In this document: positions 7,422-15,304 of the stretch, piece by piece | Numbering within the stretch: the first letter of the stretch is position 1 | Layout: each line of letters starts with the position of its first letter | Source: Elusimicrobiota bacterium | GTDB taxonomy: Bacteria; Elusimicrobiota; Elusimicrobia; UBA1565; UBA9628 | Length of the DNA stretch: 46,705 bases | Direction of reading: 5' to 3' | NCBI GenBank assembly: GCA_016218575.1 | Contig: JACRDN010000018.1 | Span: 1-46,705, forward strand | Notes under the pieces: generated by a model | Told to the model about the DNA's origin: nothing | Databases searched by the model: none | The model's input: only the letters and a program-made list of their open reading frames with translations | Program-made: the position numbers and the translations under genes

Positions 7422-8640
7422 CGCGCATGCCTTCCTGCGCGGCAAAGCAATTGAAGGAATGCCCGCCCTTGGCCACGTGCTCGCGGCACTCGGCCACGAA
7501 GCGGTCCATCATCTCGTCGGTGTGCGAGGGGTCGTGGTGGAAGAGGGCGAGATTCTTGACCCCGGCCTTGGCGGCCAGGCCCACGACGTCGGCGAAGGTG
7601 CTGTGCCCCCAGGACTTCTTGGCGCGGTACTCCTCCTCGGTGTATTGCGCCTCGCTGATGAGCAGATCGCAGCCCGAGGCGAACTCCGCCACGGCCAAGT
7701 CCTCCTGCACGCTGAATTCTCCCTTGGCGTTGAGCCGCGAGTAGGGCTCGTGGTCGCTGAGGTAGCAAACGCTCCAGTCCTTGGTCTCCAGGCGAAAGCC
7801 GATCGTGATCCCGGGGTGGTTGAGGTAGTGGTAGCGCGCCTTGACCGCGCCCATCTCCCAGGGCCCGGAAAGCTCCACCGTCTCGACCTTCGAGTCGAGG
7901 TCGCGGAAGGAAACCGGGAAGTAGGTCGGGTGCATCTGGCCGCTTAGGACATCCTCGAACTTCTGCGTGGTCCCGTGGGTTCCGTAAATCGTGAACTTAT
8001 TCTGGGGCGCGTAGAGGGGGCCAAAGAAGGGCAGTCCCTGGATATGGTCCCAATGGGTGTGGCCGATGAGCAGATGCGCGCGCAGGGGCCTTCCTTGGCT
8101 TTCCTCGGCGAGCGCTTGCCCGAGCTCCCGGATCCCGGTTCCCGCGTCGAGGATGAGGAGGTCGTCTCCCGCGCGAAGGCTCGTGCAGGGGGTGTTGCCG
8201 CCGTAGCGCAAAGTTTGGGGCCCGGGAGAGGCGATGGAGCCCCGTGTGCCCCAGAACTTAAGTTCTAGGGCTTTGGCATCCTTTTCCAGAAGAATCTTCA
8301 CCTGACCGAGCAGCTCATCGATGGCGTACGGCTTGACGATGTAGCCGTCGGCGCCCGCCTGCTTGGCGGTTTGAATGTCCTTGGAGTAGGATTTCGACGA
8401 GCTGATGAGCACCTTGATGCGGCGCAAGGTCTCGTCGGCCTTGATCTTCTGGCAGACCTCGAAGCCGTGCATGCGCGGCATCAGAAGGTCAAGCACCACC
8501 AAGTCCGGCATGGCCTTCTTGACGAGCTCGAGTCCCGCCGCCCCGTCCTCGGCCTTGAGCACCTCGTAATGCGGGCCCAGGATGTCGGCGATGAGCTCCC
8601 GCATCGCGGGATCGTCGTCTACCACCACGATTTTCTTCAT
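7411..8640 (-). CDS. Response-regulator receiver fused to metallo-beta-lactamase-fold hydrolase
   Basis: 409 residues in two parts. Residues 1-120 are a CheY-like receiver: VVDDD (acidic pocket D8-D10), phospho-acceptor D51 in VVLDLLMPR, the Ser run at 80-82 and K103 in IVKPY. Residues 127-409 are an MBL-fold domain like the cyclic-phosphodiesterase/RNase Z-related group: FWGTRGSIASPGP, the metal site HTHWDH (194-199), later NHPG, LSDHEP, SEAQYT and FHHDPSHTD. The output is therefore enzymatic, perhaps hydrolysis of a nucleotide signal, switched by phosphorylation. No histidine kinase is adjacent. The start ATG 8640 is followed by a textbook receiver, and a strong sigma-70-like promoter lies upstream. 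Substrate unknown. Confidence 0.85.
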   Translation of the reverse strand: MKKIVVVDDDPAMRELIADILGPHYEVLKAEDGAAGLELVKKAMPDLVVLDLLMPRMHGFEVCQKIKADETLRRIKVLISSSKSYSKDIQTAKQAGADGYIVKPYAIDELLGQVKILLEKDAKALELKFWGTRGSIASPGPQTLRYGGNTPCTSLRAGDDLLILDAGTGIRELGQALAEESQGRPLRAHLLIGHTHWDHIQGLPFFGPLYAPQNKFTIYGTHGTTQKFEDVLSGQMHPTYFPVSFRDLDSKVETVELSGPWEMGAVKARYHYLNHPGITIGFRLETKDWSVCYLSDHEPYSRLNAKGEFSVQEDLAVAEFASGCDLLISEAQYTEEEYRAKKSWGHSTFADVVGLAAKAGVKNLALFHHDPSHTDEMMDRFVAECREHVAKGGHSFNCFAAQEGMRVTL

Positions 8641-8672
8641 CTTTATTCGGCCTCGAAGGTCGAATTCCTTAC

Positions 8673-8701
8673 CTTATAACAGGGATTGGACTGGGCGTCA
8701 A
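8673..8701 (-). promoter_or_regulatory. Sigma-70-type promoter for the receiver-hydrolase gene
   Basis: On the minus strand TTGACG (plus 8696-8701), a 17-nt spacer, and TATAAG (plus 8673-8678). Predicted start of transcription is near 8666, giving a leader of about 26 nt before ATG 8640. Confidence 0.65.
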
Positions 8702-8722
8702 TACTCGAAGCCGCCCGATGAT

Positions 8723-8751
8723 TTGACGTTTCATCGGCGGCCATGTACAAT
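8723..8751 (+). promoter_or_regulatory. Sigma-70-type promoter for nrdJ
   Basis: TTGACG (8723-8728), 17-nt spacer, TACAAT (8746-8751). Predicted transcription start is near 8758, leaving a leader of about 47 nt with AGGAG at 8793-8797 before ATG 8805. I saw no cobalamin riboswitch (no room for one) and no clear NrdR box. Confidence 0.7.
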
Positions 8752-8804
8752 CTGTATTCGGCGGCGGCACATTTGCGCGAGAGGCAGCCCCTAGGAGAAG
8801 CCCG

Positions 8805-11558
8805 ATGCCCAGGACGATATCGAAGGCGCAAAACCCCAAGAAGGCCGGTTCCCTCCAGCTCTCGCGCTACTTCACCTCCAGCAAGGAGGATCCCTTGGGG
8901 GCCGTCGCGTACGAGCGGCGCGTCTCCAGCATCACCGACGCGGACGGGAGCTCGGTTTTCGAGATGAAGGATGTGGAGGTCCCGCAGGCCTGGTCTCAGC
9001 TGGCCACCGACATCCTGGCTTCCAAGTATTGCCGGCCGACTTCGCCGGACGCCTCGAGCCGCGAGAACAGCGCCAAGCAGGCGGTGGGCCGCGTGGTCCG
9101 GGCCATCCGCGGCGCCGCCGGGGAACAGGGGGTGCTCGGCGGCCCTGCCGCCAAGATCCTCGAGGATGAGTTGGCCCATCTCTTGATCCGCCAAATGGCG
9201 GCTTTCAATACCCCGGTATGGCTGAACGCAGGGCTTGCGCGGGAGTACGGCGTCCGCGGCCAGGGCGGCAACTGGTTTTGGAATCCCGAGACTGGCAAGG
9301 TCGAGATGGCGCGGGACGCATACACCCGCCCGCAATGCTCCGCTTGCTTTATCCAGTCGGCCGAGGACAGCCTCCCCGCCATTTTCGACTTGCTCAAAAG
9401 CGAGGCCCGCATTTTCAAATACGGCTCGGGATCGGGCTCTAACTTCTCCAAGATCCGCAGCCGCTACGAGAAGTTGTCCACCGGCGGGAGCCCCTCGGGC
9501 CTCATGTTCTTCCTGGAGGTGTTCGACAAGGGCGCGGGGGCGATTAAATCCGGGGGAATCTCCCGGCGGGCGGCCAAGATGGTCTGCCTCGACATGGACC
9601 ACCCCGAGATCGTCGATTTCCTGCAATGGAAGCAGCGGGAGGAGAAAAAAGTCGCCGTCATGGTGGCCGCGGGATACCCTTCCGACTTCAACGGCGAGGC
9701 CTATCGCACGGTGAGCGGCCAGAACTCGAACAATTCGGTCCGGGTCTCGGACGCCTTTATGAGGGCCGTCCTCGAAGACGGAGCCTGGGAGACCGCTCTC
9801 CGGACGACGGGCCGGGTCTTCGAGAAGCATGAAGCCCGCAAGCTCATGAAGCTCGTCGCCCAAGCGGCGTGGTCCTGCGCGGACCCGGGCGTGCAGTTCG
9901 ATTCCACGATCAACCGCTATCACACCTGCCCGGCCGCCGACCGCATCCGCGCTTCCAACCCCTGTTCGGAATACATGTTCCTGGACGACACCGCGTGCAA
10001 CCTCGCTTCGCTCAATCTCCTGAAATTCCTGCGCGAGGACAACGTCTTCGACGTCGAGGCCTTCCGGCGCGCGGCGCGCGTCGTGTTCCTGGCCCAGGAG
10101 ATACTGGTCGACTACTCCAGCTATCCCACGGAAAGGATCGCGAAAAACTCCCATGACTACCGCCCGCTCGGGCTTGGCTACGCCAATCTGGGGACCTTGC
10201 TGATGATCTTGGGCCTGCCTTACGATTCTCCCGAGGCTCGAAGCTGGTGCGGGGCCTTGACCGCCATCTTGACCGCGGAGGCCTACAAGACCTCCGCGGA
10301 GATCGCCGCCGCGAGGGGGGGCCCCTTCGCGGGCTTTGAGGAGAACCGGGAGCCCATGCTGGCGGTCATGCGCATCCACCAGGCGGCCGTCCGGCGCATT
10401 GAGCCGGGCTGCCCGGAATATCTTCTCAGGGCGGCCGGCCAGTCCTGGGCTCAGGCGGTGAGGCTGGGCGAGCGCCATGGCTACCGCAACGCCCAGGCCA
10501 CGGTTCTGGCGCCGACCGGCACGATCGGACTCTTGATGGATTGCGACACCACGGGGATCGAGCCGGATTTCGCCTTGGTGAAATTCAAGAAGCTCGCCGG
10601 CGGGGGTACCATCAAGATCGTCAACCACTCCGTGGAGCGCGCGCTCAAGAATTTGGGGTACGCCGAGAGGGAGCGCAAATCCATCATTGCCCACGTTCTG
10701 GAGACCGGAGGGGTGGAGAATGCCCAGTATCTCAAGCCCGAGCATTTGCCGGTGTTCGATTGCGCCGCGCCCTGCGGCGGCGGAACGCGCTTCATCGCGC
10801 CGATGGGGCATGTGCGGATGATGGCCGCCGCCCAGCCATTCATCTCAGGCGCCATTTCCAAGACCGTCAATCTGCCCCATCAATCCACGGTCCAGGACAT
10901 CGAGAGCATTTTCATCGAGAGCTGGAAGCTGGGCCTCAAGGCGATCAGCGTCTACCGGGACGGCTGCAAGCTTTCCCAGCCCTTGTCGGTCGCCCAGGGC
11001 AAGGGGGCCGAGAGCGAGGTGAAAATGGCGGGAGCGATCCTGGAGCGGCGCTACCTGCCCCAGAAGCGCGCCGGACACACCTACGAGGCGGCCATCGCCG
11101 GCCAGAAGATATACGTCAAGACCGGCGAGTATCCCGATGGCCGGCTGGGCGAGGTCTTCATTGATTTCAACAAGCCCGGCTCTCCCCTCCAGGAAATGCT
11201 CAATTGCCTCGGGATCGCCGTTTCCCTGGGCCTTCAATACGGCGTGCCTCTCGAGGATCTCGTCAACCGCCTCACCTTCACGCGCTTTGAGCCCGCCGGC
11301 CCGGTCAAGCATCCCCACATCAAGCAGGCGACCTCGGTGATTGACTTCATCTTCAGGCTGCTTGGGGTCGAATACCTGGGCAGGAGCGAGCTTGCCCATG
11401 TCCCGCCGGACAGGGAATGCCCCGCCAAACCCAAGGAGGACTCTCAGGCCTCGGGGGCCGCGGACGCGCCTTTCTGCGACGGCTGCGGGCATGTCACCGT
11501 ACGAAACGGCACTTGCTATAAGTGCCTCAATTGCGGCAATTCGCTCGGCTGTTCCTAA
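8805..11558 (+). CDS. nrdJ: Adenosylcobalamin-dependent (class II) ribonucleotide reductase
   Basis: 917 residues, usual length for the long class II enzymes. It reduces ribonucleotides to deoxyribonucleotides with a cobalamin-generated thiyl radical. Seen: NTPVWLNAG, CSACFIQS (redox cysteine near residue 181), FKYGSGSGSNFS, the active-site loop NPCSEYMFLDD (N385, C387, E389) and PTGTIGLLMDCDTTGIEPDFALVKFK. The C terminus ends in a four-Cys zinc-ribbon-like tail (CDGCGHVT...CYKCLNCG) plus a last Cys, expected to shuttle electrons to the active site. ATG 8805 has a good Shine-Dalgarno. As the only RNR in view it would work with or without oxygen. A flippase-like gene follows after 12 nt. Confidence 0.93.
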   Translation: MPRTISKAQNPKKAGSLQLSRYFTSSKEDPLGAVAYERRVSSITDADGSSVFEMKDVEVPQAWSQLATDILASKYCRPTSPDASSRENSAKQAVGRVVRAIRGAAGEQGVLGGPAAKILEDELAHLLIRQMAAFNTPVWLNAGLAREYGVRGQGGNWFWNPETGKVEMARDAYTRPQCSACFIQSAEDSLPAIFDLLKSEARIFKYGSGSGSNFSKIRSRYEKLSTGGSPSGLMFFLEVFDKGAGAIKSGGISRRAAKMVCLDMDHPEIVDFLQWKQREEKKVAVMVAAGYPSDFNGEAYRTVSGQNSNNSVRVSDAFMRAVLEDGAWETALRTTGRVFEKHEARKLMKLVAQAAWSCADPGVQFDSTINRYHTCPAADRIRASNPCSEYMFLDDTACNLASLNLLKFLREDNVFDVEAFRRAARVVFLAQEILVDYSSYPTERIAKNSHDYRPLGLGYANLGTLLMILGLPYDSPEARSWCGALTAILTAEAYKTSAEIAAARGGPFAGFEENREPMLAVMRIHQAAVRRIEPGCPEYLLRAAGQSWAQAVRLGERHGYRNAQATVLAPTGTIGLLMDCDTTGIEPDFALVKFKKLAGGGTIKIVNHSVERALKNLGYAERERKSIIAHVLETGGVENAQYLKPEHLPVFDCAAPCGGGTRFIAPMGHVRMMAAAQPFISGAISKTVNLPHQSTVQDIESIFIESWKLGLKAISVYRDGCKLSQPLSVAQGKGAESEVKMAGAILERRYLPQKRAGHTYEAAIAGQKIYVKTGEYPDGRLGEVFIDFNKPGSPLQEMLNCLGIAVSLGLQYGVPLEDLVNRLTFTRFEPAGPVKHPHIKQATSVIDFIFRLLGVEYLGRSELAHVPPDRECPAKPKEDSQASGAADAPFCDGCGHVTVRNGTCYKCLNCGNSLGCS

Positions 11559-11570
11559 GGGCCCAACTGC

Positions 11571-12626
11571 TTGAAGGAATCATGGTCTAAGGTCAAGCGG
11601 CAGGCGGCGGTCGCGGCGGGGGGCGTGCTCTCGCTGGCGATCTTGGCCTGGCTCGTCATTAAAAGCCTCCATCCCCTGCTTCACGTCGTGTCCGGCATCC
11701 TCTGGGGCTGGGTGGCGGCGGGACTCTTCTGCGCCTTGTCGAGCTACGCCATGGTGGGCCTGGCCTTGGGCCAAATCCTGTCCCTTCTCGGATTTTCCCA
11801 GCCTCTTGCCGAACTCCTGGGCGTGGCCTTGGTTTCCACCACGGCCAATTACTTCATCTCTTCGGCGGGGTTGAGCGGCTTCGCCCTGAAGGCCTACCTC
11901 CTAAGGAAGCGGCACGTGCCGTACGGCGTGACCGTGACCGCCTCGGTGCTGAGCTCGGCCATCCTTTATATCGTGCTGGCCGTGATCCTGGGGCAGGGCT
12001 TGATTTACCTCGTCTATCATTTGGGAGGGGGAAGGCTCCCTGTCATGGAAAGCGCCTTGGGCATGCTGATTCTGCTCGGCGTAGCCGTCCTCATCCTGGG
12101 CTTCTTCTTCAACCACAAGCTGAGAAACCGCCTCTCCCAAAAGCTCTTCCATGCCTTGAACCACGCGGTCTTCTATTTCTCGAAGGCGGAGATCCCACGC
12201 GAGGCTTTCGAGGAGTTCGAATCCCAGTTGAACCGGGGCCTCTCGAGGGTGCGGCAACATAAGAAACGGCTCACCAAGACCGTGGTTTACACGGGGCTTG
12301 ACTGGTGCCTGGCCATGCTGGCGCTTTACTGCAGCTTCCGCGCTGTGGGGGTGAGCCTCGACGTCGGACATCTCAGCGCGGGGTTCACCGCCGGCCAGGC
12401 CGCCACTTTCATCCCCCTTCTGCCTGGAGGGCTGGGAGTTCTCGAGGGCTCCATGGCCGCGGTGTTCCAGGGGCTGGGGGTTTCCTGGGAACAGGCCTTG
12501 ATGGGGGCTCTCCTTTATCGCCTGACATACTACTTGATTCCCGGCCTCATGAGCGTTTTCGTGCTTTGGGGTCTCAGTCTGGCGCGGCGGCAGGACCACC
12601 CGCCAGCCTGCCCATTGCGGGAATAA
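11571..12626 (+). CDS. YbhN/UPF0104 flippase-like membrane protein
   Basis: 351 residues with about eight hydrophobic segments. It matches the lysylphosphatidylglycerol-synthase transmembrane family without the synthetase domain. Characteristic stretches are SSYAMVGLALGQILSLLG, TTANYFISSAGLSGFALKAYLLRKR and FIPLLPGGLGVLEGSM, the last being the family's most conserved motif (P..PGG.G..E). Members are thought to move lipids or lipid-linked molecules across the inner membrane. The only start possible is TTG 11571, because the frame is closed upstream by the nrdJ stop; AAGG lies about 10 nt before. The nuo promoter overlaps its last codons. Confidence 0.8.
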   Translation: MKESWSKVKRQAAVAAGGVLSLAILAWLVIKSLHPLLHVVSGILWGWVAAGLFCALSSYAMVGLALGQILSLLGFSQPLAELLGVALVSTTANYFISSAGLSGFALKAYLLRKRHVPYGVTVTASVLSSAILYIVLAVILGQGLIYLVYHLGGGRLPVMESALGMLILLGVAVLILGFFFNHKLRNRLSQKLFHALNHAVFYFSKAEIPREAFEEFESQLNRGLSRVRQHKKRLTKTVVYTGLDWCLAMLALYCSFRAVGVSLDVGHLSAGFTAGQAATFIPLLPGGLGVLEGSMAAVFQGLGVSWEQALMGALLYRLTYYLIPGLMSVFVLWGLSLARRQDHPPACPLRE

Positions 12627-12643
12627 TCCCAAAAAAATAAAAT
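12615..12643 (+). promoter_or_regulatory. Sigma-70-type promoter for the nuo operon
   Basis: TTGCGG (12615-12620), 17-nt spacer, TAAAAT (12638-12643), then 9 nt to ATG 12653 of nuoJ. Predicted transcription start is near 12650, so the leader would be about 3 nt. The -35 lies within the last codons of the flippase gene. Confidence 0.6.
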
Positions 12644-12652
12644 AAACAGCTC

Positions 12653-13147
12653 ATGGTATTCAAAAACCTCGCCATGTGCGCGGCCGGGGCGGCGGCGGTA
12701 TTGTTTTCCGGCCTCATGATCCGCCAGCGCTCCCTTTACGTGGGCGCCGTATGTCTGTTGGCGGTTCTTCTTCAGACCGCGGTGTTTTTCTTTCTGTCCC
12801 AGGCCCCGCTTTTGGCCTTTTTGCAGATCATGGTCCATGCTGGGGCCGTCATGGTCCTGATTGTGATTGCGATAATGGCTTCCTCCTCTTCCTTGGAGGA
12901 AGCCGGGGGTATTTGGGCGCGGCTGTCTATACCTTGGCCTTTGGCGGCCTTGGGCTTGCTCATCCCCTTCCTCCAGGTCGCTTATTTAATGCTCCGGGAC
13001 GGGATGGCTCCGTTCGGAGCCATCCCGTCTTACTCGGTGCAGTCCCGGCTGGGCGCGGTCCTCTTCGGTTCCTACGCTCCGGCCACGGAGGCGGTGGGGC
13101 TTCTCCTGTTCGTCTCGGCCCTGGCCTTGGTGAACGGCAGAAGATGA
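12653..13147 (+). CDS. nuoJ: NADH-quinone oxidoreductase subunit J
   Basis: 164 residues, five helices, subunit of the complex I membrane arm next to NuoK and NuoA. The helix-3 region LAFLQIMVHAGAVMVLIVIAIM matches the family's conserved QI.VYAGA.mVL segment, the hinge (pi-bulge) helix that links quinone reduction to proton pumping; here Tyr is replaced by His. First gene of the operon, with no Shine-Dalgarno and a promoter ending 9 nt before the ATG. It overlaps nuoK by ATGA. Confidence 0.9.
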   Translation: MVFKNLAMCAAGAAAVLFSGLMIRQRSLYVGAVCLLAVLLQTAVFFFLSQAPLLAFLQIMVHAGAVMVLIVIAIMASSSSLEEAGGIWARLSIPWPLAALGLLIPFLQVAYLMLRDGMAPFGAIPSYSVQSRLGAVLFGSYAPATEAVGLLLFVSALALVNGRR

Positions 13148-13440
13148 GAGCCATGGTCTGGAGCGTGAGCGGTTTTCTATTCGCCTCCGGGCTGGCCATG
13201 GCGGTTTTCCGGCGCCAGTTCCTGGCCATGCTTTTTGGGCTCGAGCTCATGATCAGTGCCGCCAATATCGCGTTGGTTTATTGCGCGGGGATTTCCGTCG
13301 ACCCGGAGGGGATGGGTGCGGCGGCCCTTATCATCGCGCTGGCCGCCGCCGAGGCCGTGGTGGGACTTTCCCTCATCCTGCGCCTCCAGCGGGAGGGGGC
13401 TCTCCTCGATTCCGCCGGTCTTGGGAGCTTGCGGGGCTAG
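13144..13440 (+). CDS. nuoK: NADH-quinone oxidoreductase subunit K
   Basis: 98 residues, three helices, normal length. The two membrane glutamates of the proton path are present: LFGLELMISAANI (helix 2) and AAAEAVVGLSL (helix 3). Start ATG 13144 overlaps the nuoJ stop; the longer open frame upstream is out-of-frame nuoJ. Confidence 0.92.
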   Translation: MRAMVWSVSGFLFASGLAMAVFRRQFLAMLFGLELMISAANIALVYCAGISVDPEGMGAAALIIALAAAEAVVGLSLILRLQREGALLDSAGLGSLRG

Positions 13441-13441
13441 C

Positions 13442-15304
13442 ATGCACGCATTCCCGATGGAGGTCTACGTTCTTTTGGGCGCTCCCGTCGCCGCCCTCTT
13501 TTTGGGTTTCTTCGTCTTTAGGCGATTCAAGCCCGAGTGGACTCACCTTCCCATTCTTGCCTCCTGCGCCGCGGTCTGTGCCGCGAGCGTTTCCCTGGCG
13601 GCTCGGGTCTGCGCGGGCTGGGGCATGGACGCGCCCTTCTACACGTGGGTGGCGGTCGGCGACGTGGGCATCTCCTTCGGGGCCCGCTTGGACGGGCTTT
13701 CCATCTCGGTGTTGGCCATGGTCTCCTTGGTGGGCGGGCTCATCCATGTGTATGCCTGGGGTTATATGAAGAAAGATCCGGGATTCTCCCGCTTTTTTCT
13801 CCTGTTCCACCTGTTCTTTTTCGCCATGATCGGGCTTCTCATATCGAACAACTACGTCCAGCTCTACCTGTTCTGGGAGTTGGTCGGGGTATCCTCCTAT
13901 TTTCTGATCGGATTCTGGCATCAAAAGGAGTCGGCCCGCCGCGCGGCTCTCCAGGCCTTCATGGTCAACCGCGTGGGGGACTTCGGCCTGATGCTGGGCG
14001 TGCTCATCCTGATGGCGACTTTCAAGGCCAATACGCGGTTTAGCTTCATATTTCAGATGATCTCTCTGGCGGACCCCGGATTTCTAGCCTTAGCCGGGCT
14101 CTGCTTCTTTTGGGCGGCCTGCGCCAAATCCGCTCAGTTCCCTCTCTATTTTTGGCTTCCAGACGCCATGGAGGGCCCGACCCCGGTCTCGGCCCTCATG
14201 CACGCCGCGACCATGGTGACGGCCGGCGTGTTCCTCCTGGCCCGCTCCTGGCCCTTGATATCGGCCGTGGCGTTTTTGGGGCCGGTCATGGCTTTAACAG
14301 GGGCTTTTACCTGCGCCGCCGCGGCGCTTTTGGCCTGCACCCGGACCGATTTAAAAAGGATACTAGCCTACTCCACTGTGAGCCATTTGGGCCTCATGGT
14401 CTTCGCCTTGGGCCTGGGTCAGACCGGGGCCGCGGTGTTTCATCTCGTCACCCACGGCTTCTTCAAGGCCGTGCTCTTCCTTTGCGCGGGGAATATCGCC
14501 CACGCCCTGCACAAACCCACTGTCTCGCTCTCGGAAGCAGGGGGGCTCTACAAGAAAATGCCGCTCACTTTTTTCTGCTTCACGGTCGCGGCTTTGTCCT
14601 TGGCCGGGGTATGGCCTTTCGCGGGTTTCTTCAGCAAGGACGCGATCCTGGAGGCGGCCCTGCGTGCCGGGGGGCTCACCGCCGCGACCGGGATCTTGAT
14701 CGGGGTTCTAAGCGCGTTCTATATTTTCCGCATGCTGTTCCTGACCTTCTTGGGTGCTCGCCGAAGCCAGGCCCGCCCCTTGGGCGCGCATGAGGCCGAG
14801 GCCGTCATGGCCGCTCCCATGTTCTTCCTGAGCTTGGGGGCCTTGGGGGTGGGCTGGCTTGCCAAGGGTTTCATCTCGATGCTCCGCTCGGGCTGGGTTT
14901 TCGCAGCACCTCCCGAACTTCCCCCGTTCTCCATGGCGGTGCTCGCCGTGGGCTCGGCCGCGGCCGCGGCCGGAATCGCTTTGGCCTGGGTTTGGAGCTT
15001 GGGGCGGCCCGAGTGGGATTGGGAGTGGCGGCGGCGTTGGCCGGGGCTTGAGCGGCTTCTGAACTGCGATTTTGGCTGGAAGCATGCCGCGGGCCTTGTG
15101 GCCCGCGCCGCAGAGAGGTTGTCTGAGCTGCTGGGACGCCTTTGGGACAGGGCTCTCTGGGACGGTCTCATCGAAAGCTCCGGGTCTTTTTCCCAAATGG
15201 CGGGAGAGGCAGGGGGGCTCCTGGCCACTGGGCTCCTCAATGATTACCTCTGGTGGATGCTGGCCGGGGTCGGGGCCCTCTTGACGACGGTGCTATGGCT
15301 CTGA
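13442..15304 (+). CDS. nuoL: NADH-quinone oxidoreductase subunit L
   Basis: 620 residues, the most distal antiporter-like proton-pumping subunit. Typical segments are LYLFWELVGVSSYFLIGFW with the key Glu of TM5, KSAQFPLYFWLPDAMEGPTPVSALMHAATMVTAG with the broken TM7 Lys/Pro region, DLKRILAYSTVSHLG and VTHGFFKAVLFLCAG. The C terminus carries the long lateral-helix region. Start ATG 13442 lies one base after the nuoK stop; ATG 13457 is an alternative. The stop overlaps nuoM by 10 bp. Confidence 0.93.
   Translation: MHAFPMEVYVLLGAPVAALFLGFFVFRRFKPEWTHLPILASCAAVCAASVSLAARVCAGWGMDAPFYTWVAVGDVGISFGARLDGLSISVLAMVSLVGGLIHVYAWGYMKKDPGFSRFFLLFHLFFFAMIGLLISNNYVQLYLFWELVGVSSYFLIGFWHQKESARRAALQAFMVNRVGDFGLMLGVLILMATFKANTRFSFIFQMISLADPGFLALAGLCFFWAACAKSAQFPLYFWLPDAMEGPTPVSALMHAATMVTAGVFLLARSWPLISAVAFLGPVMALTGAFTCAAAALLACTRTDLKRILAYSTVSHLGLMVFALGLGQTGAAVFHLVTHGFFKAVLFLCAGNIAHALHKPTVSLSEAGGLYKKMPLTFFCFTVAALSLAGVWPFAGFFSKDAILEAALRAGGLTAATGILIGVLSAFYIFRMLFLTFLGARRSQARPLGAHEAEAVMAAPMFFLSLGALGVGWLAKGFISMLRSGWVFAAPPELPPFSMAVLAVGSAAAAAGIALAWVWSLGRPEWDWEWRRRWPGLERLLNCDFGWKHAAGLVARAAERLSELLGRLWDRALWDGLIESSGSFSQMAGEAGGLLATGLLNDYLWWMLAGVGALLTTVLWL

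Noticed and set aside
8752-8804. Cobalamin riboswitch before nrdJ
   Set aside because: The leader is about 47 nt, far too short, and no B12-box-like sequence is present.
8643-10811. 722-codon open frame antisense to nrdJ
   Set aside because: It mirrors the G/C-rich third positions of a clearly real gene, gives Arg/Gly/Ala-rich low-identity protein with no motif, and has no start signals.
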